From Streptomyces cellostaticus (lineage in GTDB: Bacteria > Actinomycetota > Actinomycetes > Streptomycetales > Streptomycetaceae), in assembly GCF_001513965.1 (NCBI RefSeq), contig NZ_KQ948021.1, positions 326,562 to 390,561 on the forward strand: 64,000 nucleotides of DNA, in the 5' to 3' direction. Positions 27,976-36,839 of this stretch are shown one piece after another (positions within the stretch are counted from its first letter, which is position 1; each line of letters starts with the position of its first letter). Position numbers and translations under genes: made by a program. The notes under the pieces are model-generated. The model was not told the origin of the DNA. It saw only the letters and a list, made by a program, of their open reading frames with translations, and searched no databases.

Positions 27976-29178
27976 ATGGGCTCCGACCAACCCCGTGGAC
28001 CGAGGCGGATCTCGGTCTTCGACACCACCCTCCGGGACGGCGAACAAGCCCCGGGCAACGCCATGTCGGCGCGCCAGAAGCTGGAGATCGCGCTGGCGCT
28101 GGAGGCACTGGGCGTCGACGTCATCGAGGCGGGATTCCCCAGTTCCTCGGCCGACGACTTCCAGGCCCTGCGGCTCATCTCCGACGCGCTGACCACGGCG
28201 CGCGTCTCCTCGCTCACCCGGGCCTGCCGGGACGACATCCAGGCGGCGGTGGACGCGGCAGGTGTCGAGCGCCACCACATACAGGTCATGGTCACCGGCA
28301 GCGACATCCACCTGCGCCACAAGCGGGGCATCACACGGGAGGAAGGGCTGCGCGAGGCCGTCGAGGCGCTGCGCTTCGCCCGGTCCCTGGGCCTCGACGA
28401 CATGTCGCTGGCCATCGAGGACGCGAGCCGCGGGGCGGACGACCTGCTGCGGCCGCTGATCGAGGCCGGGCTCGCCGAGGGAGCGGGGACGGTCGTCCTC
28501 GCCGACACGACGGGTCACATGGTGCCCGCCGAGTTCGGGTCCCTGGTGGCGCGGGTGCGCTCGTGGATACCGGACCGGGTCACGCTCTCCGTGCACTGCC
28601 ACCACGACATGGGTCTGTCCCTGGCCAACGCCCTGGCCGGGATCGAGGCGGGCGCCGACGAGGTGCAGACGACGTTGGCGGGCATCGGCGAACGGGCCGG
28701 CAACACCCCCCTGGAGGAGCTGGCCGCGGTCCTCGCCTACAAGGGCGACCGGTTCGGTGCCACCACGTCGATCGACACGACCCGGCTCTACGAGGCGTTC
28801 GGGCTGCTGTGCCGGACCATCGGCCTGGTCCCGCCGCGCAACAAGGCCATCTTCGGCGACAACGCCTTCGCCACCCAGGCGGGCATCCACCAGGCGGGCA
28901 TCCTGCGCAACCCGGTGACGTACGAGTATGTGGAGCCGGAGCGGTTCGGGCGTACCAGGTCGCTGCTCGTGGGGCGGCACTCCGGCCGCGCGGTGATCCG
29001 CCATCTGCTCGGCGAGCTGGGCGTGCCCTTCGGCGACGCGCTGGTGGAGTCCGTCTACCAGGAGCACGTGGCCGACCGCAGCGACGGCACGTGCCTGTCC
29101 GCGGACGACCTCAAACGGCTGCTCCAGGAGCTGCCGGGCCTGCGTGCCGACGCCGCGCTGTCGCAGACGGGTGCCTGA
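27976..29178 (+). CDS. 2-isopropylmalate/homocitrate synthase family enzyme
   Basis: 400 residues. RRISVFDTTLRDGEQAPGNA is the DRE-TIM N-terminal signature (Arg and Asp of the catalytic base network). VIEAGFPSSSADDF, SVHCHHDMGLSLANALAGIE (metal His pair) and GIGERAGNTPLEELA follow, with FGDNAFATQAGIHQAGIL in the communication subdomain. The C-terminal leucine-binding regulatory domain of LeuA is largely absent (400 versus over 500 residues), so it is probably not feedback-inhibited by leucine. It should condense acetyl-CoA with a 2-oxo acid. The ATG at 27976 has GGAG seven bases upstream, better than the ATG at 27964. Its stop overlaps the LeuC-type start (TGATG). Confidence 0.88.
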   Translation: MGSDQPRGPRRISVFDTTLRDGEQAPGNAMSARQKLEIALALEALGVDVIEAGFPSSSADDFQALRLISDALTTARVSSLTRACRDDIQAAVDAAGVERHHIQVMVTGSDIHLRHKRGITREEGLREAVEALRFARSLGLDDMSLAIEDASRGADDLLRPLIEAGLAEGAGTVVLADTTGHMVPAEFGSLVARVRSWIPDRVTLSVHCHHDMGLSLANALAGIEAGADEVQTTLAGIGERAGNTPLEELAAVLAYKGDRFGATTSIDTTRLYEAFGLLCRTIGLVPPRNKAIFGDNAFATQAGIHQAGILRNPVTYEYVEPERFGRTRSLLVGRHSGRAVIRHLLGELGVPFGDALVESVYQEHVADRSDGTCLSADDLKRLLQELPGLRADAALSQTGA

Positions 29179-30587
29179 TGGGACGGGCACGCACCATCAT
29201 CGACAAGATCTGGGACGATCACGTCGTCCACTCGGCGGACGGTGGCTCGGACCTGCTCTATGTGGACCTCCACCTGGTGCACGAGGCCAGTTCGCCCCAG
29301 GCCTTCGACGGCCTGCGGCGCGAGGGCCGCACCGTGCGCCGCCCGGACCTGACCCTGGCGGTCGAGGACCACAACGTCCCGACCGACAGCCTGCTGATCC
29401 AGGACCCCCTGGGCCGCGCCCAGGTCGAGGAGCTCCGGCGCAACTGCGCCCGGCACGGCATCGAGCACTTCACCCACGGCTCGGCCCGCCAGGGCATCGC
29501 GCACGTCGTCGCCCCGGAACTGGGCCTGGTGCAGCCGGGCATGACCGTGGTGTGCGGCGACAGCCACACCTCCACCCACGGCGCGTTCGGCGCGCTCGCC
29601 TTCGGCATCGGCACCAGCGACGTCGAGCACGTCCTGGCCACCCAGACCCTGCCGCTGCGCCGCCCGAGGACGATGGCGGTGAGGTTCGCCGGGACCACAC
29701 CCGCCGATGTGACGCCCAAGGACCTGGCGCTTGCGGTGATCGCGCGGATCGGAGCCAACGGCGCCCGCGGCCATGTGGTGGAGTACAGCGGGGAAGCCGT
29801 CGAGGCCATCTCGATGGAAGGCCGCATGACGATCTGCAACATGAGCATCGAGGCCGGCGCCCGCGCGGGTCTCATCGCCCCGGACGAGACCACCACCGCG
29901 TACCTGAGGGGCCGCCGGCTGGCGCCGGCCGGCGCCGGCTGGGAGCGGGCGGCTGCGTTCTGGCGGGAGTTGCGCACCGACCCCGGCGCCGAGTTCGACC
30001 GTGAGGTCACGGTGGACGTCTCGGGGCTCACGCCGTTCGTCACCTGGGGTACCAACCTCGGCCAGGCCGTTGCGCTCGGCGCAGCGGTGCCGGACCCGGA
30101 GTCGTTCACCGACCCGGGCGAGCGGGCCGCGGCGGTCCGGGCCCTGGAATACATGGGTCTCGCCCCCGGCACCAGGCTGCGTGAGGTCGCCATCGACACG
30201 GTGTTCCTCGGCTCGTGCACCAACGGCCGGATCGAGGACCTGCGCGCCGCCGCCCGCGTCCTGCGCGGCCGCACGGTGGCCCCCGGGGTGCGGATGCTGG
30301 TGGTGCCCGGCTCGATGGAGGTCCGGCGGCAGGCCGAGGAGGAGGGACTGCACGAGGACTTCCTCGCGGCCGGAGCGCAGTGGCGGCTCTCCGGCTGCTC
30401 GATGTGCATGGGCATGAACAGCGACCGGCTGCGGGGCGGCGAACGCGTCGCGTCCACCTCCAACCGCAACTACGAGGGCCGCCAGGGCGACCGGGCCCGT
30501 ACCCACCTGGTCTCACCGGCCACCGCCGCGGCGTCCGCCGTGGCGGGACGGCTGGCGTCGCCCACCGAACTGGACGGGGGCCTGTGA
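29178..30587 (+). CDS. Isopropylmalate-isomerase large-subunit (LeuC-type)
   Basis: 469 residues, normal LeuC length. Typical segments are ARTIIDKIWDDHVV, LVYVDLHLVHEASS-like start, PTDSLLIQDP, TVVCGDSHTSTHGAFGALAF, FLGSCTNGRIEDLRAAARVL and SGCSMCMGMNSDRL. The three cysteines of the 4Fe-4S cluster are in GSCTN and CSMC. With the LeuD-type protein it should move a hydroxyl group on the condensation product of the upstream synthase. It is coupled to both neighbours by overlapping stop/start codons. Confidence 0.9.
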   Translation: MGRARTIIDKIWDDHVVHSADGGSDLLYVDLHLVHEASSPQAFDGLRREGRTVRRPDLTLAVEDHNVPTDSLLIQDPLGRAQVEELRRNCARHGIEHFTHGSARQGIAHVVAPELGLVQPGMTVVCGDSHTSTHGAFGALAFGIGTSDVEHVLATQTLPLRRPRTMAVRFAGTTPADVTPKDLALAVIARIGANGARGHVVEYSGEAVEAISMEGRMTICNMSIEAGARAGLIAPDETTTAYLRGRRLAPAGAGWERAAAFWRELRTDPGAEFDREVTVDVSGLTPFVTWGTNLGQAVALGAAVPDPESFTDPGERAAAVRALEYMGLAPGTRLREVAIDTVFLGSCTNGRIEDLRAAARVLRGRTVAPGVRMLVVPGSMEVRRQAEEEGLHEDFLAAGAQWRLSGCSMCMGMNSDRLRGGERVASTSNRNYEGRQGDRARTHLVSPATAAASAVAGRLASPTELDGGL

Positions 30588-31219
30588 TGGAACCACTGAC
30601 CGAACACACGGGGCGGGCGATCGTGCTGCGCCGCGACCACGTCGACACCGACCAGATCGTCCCCGCCGCGTTCTGCAAGCGTCTGACCAAGAGCGGTTAC
30701 GACGACGCCCTGTTCGCCCACTGGCGCGAGGACCCGGACTTCGTCCTCAACCGGCCGGCTGCGCGCACGGCGTCCGTGCTCGTGGGCGGCGCCAACTTCG
30801 GCACCGGCAGCTCCCGGGAGCACGCCGTGTGGGCGCTGCGGGACTGGGGGTTCGCCGTGGTCGTCGCGTCGAGCTTCGGCGACATCTTCCTGCGCAACGC
30901 CCTCAAGAACGGGCTGCTGGCCGTCGCCCTGCCCGCCGAAACGCTCGGCGCGCTGGCGGACGCCGTGGAGGCCGACCCGGATCTGGCCGTCACCGTGGAC
31001 CTGCACCGGCTCGAGCTGCGCGCGGCCGGCGGGTGCCATCCGTTCACCGTGGACAAGCACGCCCGCTTCCTGCTGCTGAACGGTCTGGACGACATCGCGG
31101 TCACGCTGCGCGGGCAGGACGCCGTTCTCCGCTACGAGCGCGACCGCAGGCCCTGGCTGCCGTCGATGGCCCCGGGGAGCCTCACCGGGGAGCCCATGTC
31201 CTCGCGGGGCCGGCGATGA
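30587..31219 (+). CDS. Isopropylmalate-isomerase small-subunit (LeuD-type)
   Basis: 210 residues. LRRDHVDTDQIVPAAF and GGANFGTGSSREHAVWALRD are the signature swivel-domain segments, followed by FGDIFLRNALKNGLL and HPFTVDKHARFLLLNGLDDI. It forms the swivelling half of a LeuCD isomerase. The start overlaps the LeuC-type stop; an adjacent GTG three bases upstream is an equal alternative. It ends in an ATGA overlap with the aminotransferase gene, continuing a tightly coupled operon. Confidence 0.9.
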   Translation: MEPLTEHTGRAIVLRRDHVDTDQIVPAAFCKRLTKSGYDDALFAHWREDPDFVLNRPAARTASVLVGGANFGTGSSREHAVWALRDWGFAVVVASSFGDIFLRNALKNGLLAVALPAETLGALADAVEADPDLAVTVDLHRLELRAAGGCHPFTVDKHARFLLLNGLDDIAVTLRGQDAVLRYERDRRPWLPSMAPGSLTGEPMSSRGRR

Positions 31220-32430
31220 CCGCGTCCGCCGCCCCCGAGGCGCCGGCCCGGCACATCGCACGGCGGGCGCAGGGCCTGCGCGACGGTGCGCTCGCGCGCC
31301 TGCTGTCGCTGGCTCAGGAGGCGGGTGCCGCAGACCTCGCCGTCGGCACACCACTACTGCCCGCCACCCCACCGCCGGTCGTGGACGCGGCCGTCAGCGC
31401 GCTGCGCGCCGGACGCAACCAGTACGAGTCACCGGCGGGGGCGGCGGCGCTGCGTGAACGGATCGCGCGGTCGCTGTCCACGCCCGCCGATCCGCGGACC
31501 GAGATCACGGTCACCGCCGGTGGTACCGAGGCGCTGTGCGTCGCGCTCCAGGCACTGGTGGACCCCGGTGACGAGGTCGTGGTCCTCGAACCGTTCTACG
31601 AGAATTTCCTCGGCGCGATCACCCTGGCCGGCGGCGTGCCCCGGTTCGTCCCGTTGGAGCCGCCGCTGTGGCGGTACGACTCGCGGACGCTGCGCCGCTC
31701 CTTCGGACCGCGCACCAGGGTGATGCTGCTCAACACCCCGGCCAACCCGACCGGCCGGGCCCTGGATCTCGACGAGCTCAACGAGATCGCCGCGCTGTGC
31801 GAGCGCTGGAACACCACCGTGGTCAGCGACGAGGTTTACTCGAGCCTGGTCTACGACGGCGCACGGCATCTGTCGGTGGCGGACGTCCCGGCGCTGCGCG
31901 ACCGCAGCGTCGTGATCGGTTCGCTGTCCAAGAGCCATGCCGTGAGCGGATGGCGGCTGGGCCACCTGCGCGCCCCCGCCGACCTGACGGCGGTCCTGCG
32001 CCGGGTGCACGAGGTCACCACCAGCGGCACCGCCGCGCCTCTTCAGGCGGCCCTCGGGAGCACCGGTCTGACAGACGCAGGGACGTCCGAGCGGCTGAGG
32101 CAGCTCCAGTCGGCGCGGGACCGGACGGTCGCCCTCTTCGAGCGCCTGGGCCTGCGGTTCGGATCGATCCAGGGCGGGTGCTTCGCGTTCGGCCGGATCG
32201 ACGGGGTCACCGACGAGGACGGAGAGACGTTCGCCGCCCGGCTGCTTCGCGAGCACGGCGTGCTGGTCGCACCGGGCAGGCCGTTCTTCGCCACCGCCGA
32301 ACGGGCCCGCCCCTATGTGCGCATCGCCTTCAACCGCCCCCCGGACATGCTCGACGACGTGGAGCGCCGCCTCTTCGGCAGCCGACGCACGGCATCGGCT
32401 TCGGCTTCGCAGATTCGGAGTACACCATGA
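31216..32430 (+). CDS. PLP-dependent class I/II aminotransferase
   Basis: 404 residues of fold-type I. Visible are NQYESPAGAAALRERIARSL, TVTAGGTEALCVALQALVDP, LLNTPANPTGRALDLDELNE, VSDEVYSSLVYDG and the PLP-lysine motif GSLSKSHAVSGWRLGHLRAP, with the conserved C-terminal Arg in PYVRIAF. Similar enzymes include methionine/aromatic aminotransferases. Lying inside the leucine-type operon, it is expected to convert the elongated 2-oxo acid into an amino acid. It overlaps its neighbours by four bases on each side. Confidence 0.88.
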   Translation: MTASAAPEAPARHIARRAQGLRDGALARLLSLAQEAGAADLAVGTPLLPATPPPVVDAAVSALRAGRNQYESPAGAAALRERIARSLSTPADPRTEITVTAGGTEALCVALQALVDPGDEVVVLEPFYENFLGAITLAGGVPRFVPLEPPLWRYDSRTLRRSFGPRTRVMLLNTPANPTGRALDLDELNEIAALCERWNTTVVSDEVYSSLVYDGARHLSVADVPALRDRSVVIGSLSKSHAVSGWRLGHLRAPADLTAVLRRVHEVTTSGTAAPLQAALGSTGLTDAGTSERLRQLQSARDRTVALFERLGLRFGSIQGGCFAFGRIDGVTDEDGETFAARLLREHGVLVAPGRPFFATAERARPYVRIAFNRPPDMLDDVERRLFGSRRTASASASQIRSTP

Positions 32431-33455
32431 CAGTCATCTCGGTCATCGCCGGCGACGGGATCGGCAGGGAGGTGGTGCCGGAGGCCATCGAGACGCTGGA
32501 CGCCCTCGGGCTCGGCCTGCGCTACGACGTGCTGGACCACGTCAACGCGCAGTCGTACCTGCGTACCGGCGCGGCCCTGTCCGACAGTGACCTGGACCGT
32601 GTACGCGCCAGCGACGCCACCTTGCTGGGGGCCGTCGGTGATCCGCGGGTCACCTCGCCCGACTACGCCCGCGGCGTGCTGCTGCGGCTCCGGTTCGAGC
32701 TGGACCTGTATGTCAACCATCGCGCGGTGACGCTGCTGCACGACCGCCTCAGCCCGCTGCGCGACGAGAAGCGACGGGGCATCGACTGCGTGATCGTCCG
32801 GGAGAACACCGAGGGCCTGTACGCGGGCATCGGCGGTGCGCTGCGCGGCTCCTCGGAGCTGGAGACCGCCCTCGACGTGGAGGTGAACACCCACGCCGGG
32901 GTCTCCCGGGTCATCGCCTACGCGTTCTCCATCGCCCGTACCGGGGTGTGCCTGGTGGACAAGTCGAACGCGGTACCCCACGGCGGGCGGCTGTGGCAGC
33001 GCTGCTGGGCGGAGCAGTGCGCGCAGTGGCCAGGCATCCACGCCACCCACCAGTACGTCGACACGGCAGCGATGCGTCTGGTGGCCGATCCGACCGCGTT
33101 CGACGTCATCGTCGCCAACAACTCCCACGGGGACATCCTCAGCGATCTGGCCGCCCAGCTCGGGGGCGGGCTGGGCACCGCGGCCTCGGCCAACCTCAAC
33201 GCACGCACCGGCTTCGGCCTGTACGAACCGGTGCACGGAAGTGCTCCCGACATCGCCGGCACCGGTTCGGCCAACCCCGTGGGCGCGGTGCTGTCGGCCG
33301 CGTTGATGATCGAGCACCTCGGTCATCCGCAGGAGGCCCTGGCCGTGCGCAGCGCGGTCGCCCGCAGCATCGCGGACCGGCGCTGCACTCCCGACCTCGG
33401 CGGCACTCTGACGACTCGTCAGGCGGGAGCCGCCATCCGAGCCGCGCTCGACTGA
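32427..33455 (+). CDS. 3-isopropylmalate/isocitrate dehydrogenase family enzyme (LeuB-type)
   Basis: 342 residues of the beta-decarboxylating dehydrogenase family. VIAGDGIGREVVPEAIETL opens the fold. RLRFELDLYVNHR supplies substrate-binding Arg residues, VRENTEGLYAGIGG has the catalytic Tyr, and VDKSNAVPHG has the catalytic Lys. NNSHGDILSDLAAQLGGGLG carries the metal Asp residues and EPVHGSAPDIAGTGSANPVG the cofactor loop. It would oxidatively decarboxylate the isomerised malate derivative with NAD(P)+ to give the one-carbon-longer 2-oxo acid, completing the elongation cycle. The substrate-helix residues are not decisive for leucine versus another chain. Confidence 0.88.
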   Translation: MTVISVIAGDGIGREVVPEAIETLDALGLGLRYDVLDHVNAQSYLRTGAALSDSDLDRVRASDATLLGAVGDPRVTSPDYARGVLLRLRFELDLYVNHRAVTLLHDRLSPLRDEKRRGIDCVIVRENTEGLYAGIGGALRGSSELETALDVEVNTHAGVSRVIAYAFSIARTGVCLVDKSNAVPHGGRLWQRCWAEQCAQWPGIHATHQYVDTAAMRLVADPTAFDVIVANNSHGDILSDLAAQLGGGLGTAASANLNARTGFGLYEPVHGSAPDIAGTGSANPVGAVLSAALMIEHLGHPQEALAVRSAVARSIADRRCTPDLGGTLTTRQAGAAIRAALD

Positions 33456-33584
33456 CGCGATACGTCTGCCCTGATCCTCTCCGCCCACGACGTCGTGCGA
33501 GCCCATGATGAACACATCACCACAACCTCCCCTCCGTCATGAACAGAGGGCCGTGATCCCCTTGGCGCAGGGCGGGGTGCCCCG

Positions 33585-34571
33585 ATGAGCGTCAAGGACG
33601 CGGTGGAACTCCTGCTGCGCAGCGGCGCTTCGCTGGTGAGCGCCCATGAGCACGCGGGCAGCGAACTGGTGCACCACCGCGAAGGCGTCGAACACCGCTA
33701 CCAGCAGAGTGTGGACACGCTCATGGGCCTACTGCGGTCGGTGGCCCGGCAGCACATCGGCGCTGCCGTCGGCCCGGTCGGGGCCCTGGTGCTGCCCATG
33801 CCGTTCTACCGGGCGCTGAAACCGCAGGGCGCACCGGTGGATCCCGCGACGTGCACGGACGTCATCCGGCAGCGCAATCTGCGCCTGCTCGACGACTGCG
33901 CACGGTACCGCGACCGGCACGGGCCGGACGGAGGGGTTCCCATGGCTGCGGCGCTGGTCGACCCCTTCCGCAGCGCTGAGGACTTCGCCGCCGAACTCCG
34001 CCATCGGCGCGATGAGATCTTCGCGCTCAAGTGGCATCCGCCCGCCCTGGAAAGCCCGGTGGACGACCACGTGGCGGCGGGTTACCTGGACCTGTCGGCC
34101 GAGTGGAACATCCCCACGGTCATCCACTGCTCGCCCACCGGGCGGCTGGGCGACCTGGACGAGATCCGGACCCATGCGCTGCCGGTCGCGGCGAGGGCGG
34201 GAGTACGGGTGAGCATCGCGCATCTCGCCTTCCTCGCACCGGAGTTGCCGACGGTGCTCGACCAGCCGGGAGTCTTCGCCGACCTGGGGCCGTGGGAGGC
34301 GGTGTGCGAACGCACCGTAGGCCGGCCGGACCCGGCGCTCGCCGACCGTCGCCTCGCCTGCGTGATGGAGCGCAACCCGGATGCGCTCATGTTCTCCCTC
34401 GACACCCCCTGGCACCTCCAGCCCTGGGACGACGGCCGGGTGCTCGGCGCGAGCGTGGCCGACGCCGTGACCCGCGTCCGCGCGGCCGGCGAGATGGCCG
34501 GCCTGGACAGCGCGGCGCTGCTGCACGGCACCGCGCTGCGGCTGCTGTTCGGCCCGGGCGCGGACGCATGA
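33585..34571 (+). CDS. Amidohydrolase-type metal-dependent hydrolase
   Basis: 328 residues of TIM-barrel metal-hydrolase type. The N-terminal HxH (VSAHEHAGSEL), an internal Lys (EIFALKWHPPAL), His residues in PTVIHCSPTGRL and RVSIAHLAFL, and a late Asp in LMFSLDTPWHL follow the order of metal ligands in the amidohydrolase/TatD-like group. It could hydrolyse or decarboxylate a pathway intermediate, for example remove a protecting group; substrate unknown. It lies 129 bases after the LeuB-type gene and 33 before the P450. Confidence 0.7.
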   Translation: MSVKDAVELLLRSGASLVSAHEHAGSELVHHREGVEHRYQQSVDTLMGLLRSVARQHIGAAVGPVGALVLPMPFYRALKPQGAPVDPATCTDVIRQRNLRLLDDCARYRDRHGPDGGVPMAAALVDPFRSAEDFAAELRHRRDEIFALKWHPPALESPVDDHVAAGYLDLSAEWNIPTVIHCSPTGRLGDLDEIRTHALPVAARAGVRVSIAHLAFLAPELPTVLDQPGVFADLGPWEAVCERTVGRPDPALADRRLACVMERNPDALMFSLDTPWHLQPWDDGRVLGASVADAVTRVRAAGEMAGLDSAALLHGTALRLLFGPGADA

Positions 34572-34604
34572 CCGACGGACAGCCAGATCACGGACGGAGC
34601 TGAC

Positions 34605-35840
34605 GTGCACACCACTACCCACAGGACCCTGCCGAACCGATCCCGGACGTTCGACCCGGACCGCATCCTCGACCCCGAGGTGCTGCTCGACCCCATGCCG
34701 TTCTACACCGCGATGCGCACACACGATCCCGTCCATTGGAATCCGGCGACCCGAAGCTGGTACCTGACGCGCTATCACGATGTCGAGCGCTTGCTGCGGA
34801 ACGACCACCTCGGCGCCCGGGACAAGTCGGCCGCGCTCGCCGCGATGACGGCCGAGGAACAGGCGGCCTTCGCGCCGGTCGAGCGGTTCCTGCGCAAGTG
34901 GCTGGTCTTCTCCGACCCTCCGTATCAGAGCGCGGTCCGACGGCACGTCCAACGGGTCTTCACACCTCACGCCGTCTCCGCCCATGGGGCGGCGCTGGAG
35001 GACGCCGCGTACCGCCGCACGGCGGTCCTGGGGAGCACCGGCGCCGATCTCCTGCGTGACGTGGTGCGCCCCTACACGCTCGACGTCATCTGCCGTTTCC
35101 TCGGTATCCGTGAGGACGAGCGGGCGACGGTGCTGGGCTGGTCGGACCAGGTGATGACTTACCTGAGCACGGCCGAACTCGACATTCCGGCCGCGCTCGC
35201 CACGGGCGCAGCCATCGACGCCCTCACCACGTATGTGACGGACAGTGTGCTGCCGCGGGAAGAGGGACCGGTGGCCGCCCTCTTGCACGGCCTCCATCAG
35301 GACGGTCGCCTCGCTGCGGACGAGGTGACCGCGACGTTCACCCAGATCCTCACCGGTGGAGTCGATCCGGTGGCGAACGCGGCGGTCCACGGGCTGGTGA
35401 TGCTGGCCGAGGCCCCGCGACAGCGTGCCGTGCTGGATGACGGGGAGGCCGGCTGCACCGCAGCCGTGGAGGAGACGCTGCGGCTGTCTGCACCGTTCCA
35501 CTTCGCGCCGCGCACGGCACTCGACAGCGTCGAGCTCGGACACGGCAGGACGGCGGCCCCGGGAGAGCGGGTGGTGCTCGTACTGGCCGCCGCGAACCGC
35601 GACCCGGCGGTGTTCGACCACCCCGACGCCTTCGACGTCGGGCGGCGTGGGCCCCGTCACCTGTCCTTCGGCCGCGGCGGGCACTTCTGCCTGGGCTCCG
35701 TGCTCGCCCGGCAGTCGATGGCGGCACTCTTCCGGGCCTTTCACGCCTCGTGTCCCGACGCCGGCCCGGGCACCCTGCGGCCCGTACGCCGGGCAGCCTT
35801 CGGATCCACCTCGTTCGACGCGGTCCCGCTGTTCGTCTGA
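34605..35840 (+). CDS. Cytochrome P450 with atypical I-helix
   Basis: 411 residues, standard soluble bacterial P450 length. The heme loop FGRGGHFCLG has the axial Cys at about 362, the ExxR is ETLR (about 290-293), and AAANRDPAVFDHPDAFD precedes the heme region. In the I-helix the normal A-G-x-D/E-T-T is TGGVDPV, so the conserved Thr is Pro255. That change is seen in P450s with non-standard oxygen chemistry. GGAG five bases before the GTG supports the start. It is the last gene of the plus-strand arm, followed by a strong terminator. Confidence 0.92.
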   Translation: MHTTTHRTLPNRSRTFDPDRILDPEVLLDPMPFYTAMRTHDPVHWNPATRSWYLTRYHDVERLLRNDHLGARDKSAALAAMTAEEQAAFAPVERFLRKWLVFSDPPYQSAVRRHVQRVFTPHAVSAHGAALEDAAYRRTAVLGSTGADLLRDVVRPYTLDVICRFLGIREDERATVLGWSDQVMTYLSTAELDIPAALATGAAIDALTTYVTDSVLPREEGPVAALLHGLHQDGRLAADEVTATFTQILTGGVDPVANAAVHGLVMLAEAPRQRAVLDDGEAGCTAAVEETLRLSAPFHFAPRTALDSVELGHGRTAAPGERVVLVLAAANRDPAVFDHPDAFDVGRRGPRHLSFGRGGHFCLGSVLARQSMAALFRAFHASCPDAGPGTLRPVRRAAFGSTSFDAVPLFV

Positions 35841-35879
35841 CGAGCGAGGCGTACGAGCAGGTCGGCGCGGACGCCGGAC

Positions 35880-35914
35880 GAGCCCGCCCTCGGGCGACTG
35901 CCGAGGGCGGGCTC
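35880..35914. terminator. Bidirectional terminator after the P450
   Basis: GAGCCCGCCCTCGG pairs perfectly with CCGAGGGCGGGCTC (14 bp, 7-base loop), 40 bases after the P450 stop and before the convergent minus-strand gene ending at 35967. Confidence 0.85.
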
Positions 35915-35966
35915 GATGTTTCGGTCCGCCGTAACGGCGGCGGGACGACACGGACGCGGACGGGAC

Positions 35967-36476
35967 TCACCCGGAACCCTGCGCCCCGAGCGACAGTTCG
36001 AGCAGCAGGCAGCGGGCACGTGCTTCGGAGAACTCGCAGATGAAGCCCCTCGGCGTGTAGATGACCTCACCGGCCCGCAGCCTGAGGGTGAGCGGGCCGA
36101 GGGGTTCCGGCTCGTGCGCGGCGTCAAAAGGGCTGACCCGTAGACGGAATCCCCCGCGGATGGTGAGCAGCAGCGTGTCCGATTCCGTTCGGTAGATGAG
36201 CTCGGGATCGCTGCCGCTTCCGCGGGCCGACAGCGCCCGGCAGGTGACGGTGACCGCCTCGCCGAGCAGCTCCTTCAGTCGCGCGGCCAGCCGGCCGGGT
36301 GGCGAGCCGTCGCCGGCGTCGGCGGCCGACTGCCGCTCGTAGTGGTCCGACAGGGTCTCCACCACCGCGTCCGCACCCCGCGGCCAGACCACGACGACTC
36401 GGCCGCGGTGCTGGATCGACAGGCACAGGACCACGTCCGACAGGAACGCCTCAAAGTCCTCAGCGGACAGTGGCAT
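35967..36476 (-). CDS. Cupin-like hypothetical protein at the cluster edge
   Basis: 169 residues from ATG 36476, which has GGAAGGG eight bases upstream; this fixes the start over a longer Pro-rich frame. The N-terminal half is mixed alpha/beta (LSAEDFEAFLSDVVLCLSIQ, GRVVVVWPRGADAVVETLSD). The C-terminal half reads as a beta-barrel: ESDTLLLTIRGGFRLRVSPF, LRLRAGEVIYTPRGFICEFS, RCLLLELSLG, with the LRAGEVIYTPRG stretch typical of cupins. No clear metal triad is visible. It could be a small-molecule binding or regulatory protein for the cluster. Function not assigned. Confidence 0.6.
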   Translation of the reverse strand: MPLSAEDFEAFLSDVVLCLSIQHRGRVVVVWPRGADAVVETLSDHYERQSAADAGDGSPPGRLAARLKELLGEAVTVTCRALSARGSGSDPELIYRTESDTLLLTIRGGFRLRVSPFDAAHEPEPLGPLTLRLRAGEVIYTPRGFICEFSEARARCLLLELSLGAQGSG

Positions 36477-36608
36477 CCGTCCAGCCCTTCCCACGTGCAG
36501 CGGTAGCGGATGGGCCCCGCCGTGCCTGACGGGAGGCGCGCATCCTGGAATCGGCGGAACGGACGCAGTGTTCGTGATCACAGTGGTTGCGGCGCTGCCG
36601 TTCCGCCG

Positions 36609-36644
36609 GCTCCGGGGAATCCAAGGCGCCCGATTCCCCGGAGC
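36609..36644 (-). terminator. Hairpin downstream of the small peptide gene
   Basis: GCTCCGGGGAATC pairs perfectly with GATTCCCCGGAGC (13 bp, 10-base loop). It lies about 195 bases after the peptide stop on the minus strand, so the peptide transcript has a long 3' tail if this is its terminator. Confidence 0.65.
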
Positions 36645-36727
36645 ACACGCCGGTCATGTGCGATCCGGGACCGGCTCGCGAGCCCGGAACGTCCGTCTCC
36701 GCACGGGAGCCCGGCACCTCCGGGTCC

Positions 36728-36739
36728 TGACCCGGGTCA
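36728..36739. promoter_or_regulatory. Perfect 12-bp palindrome
   Basis: TGACCCGGGTCA, preceded immediately by an overlapping CCGGGTC-CT-GACCCGG repeat (36720-36735). It lies between the peptide stop and the cupin-like promoter and may be an operator for the latter. No direct evidence for a binding protein. Confidence 0.35.
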
Positions 36740-36839
36740 GGGGGACGGGAACCAGTCAGCCGATCTCGACCTCCTCCTTCCCGGAGTCGGTTTCTCCGCG
36801 TCCGTCAGCCTTGGCGGCCACGACGGTTCGCGAGCGATC

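Larger units (their letters stand above)
36477..36839. other. Intergenic region with hairpin and palindrome
   Basis: 363 bases without a credible gene, between the cupin-like gene and the small peptide gene. It contains the promoter of the cupin-like gene, a strong hairpin at 36609-36644 and a 12-bp palindrome at 36728-36739, listed separately. Confidence 0.5.
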
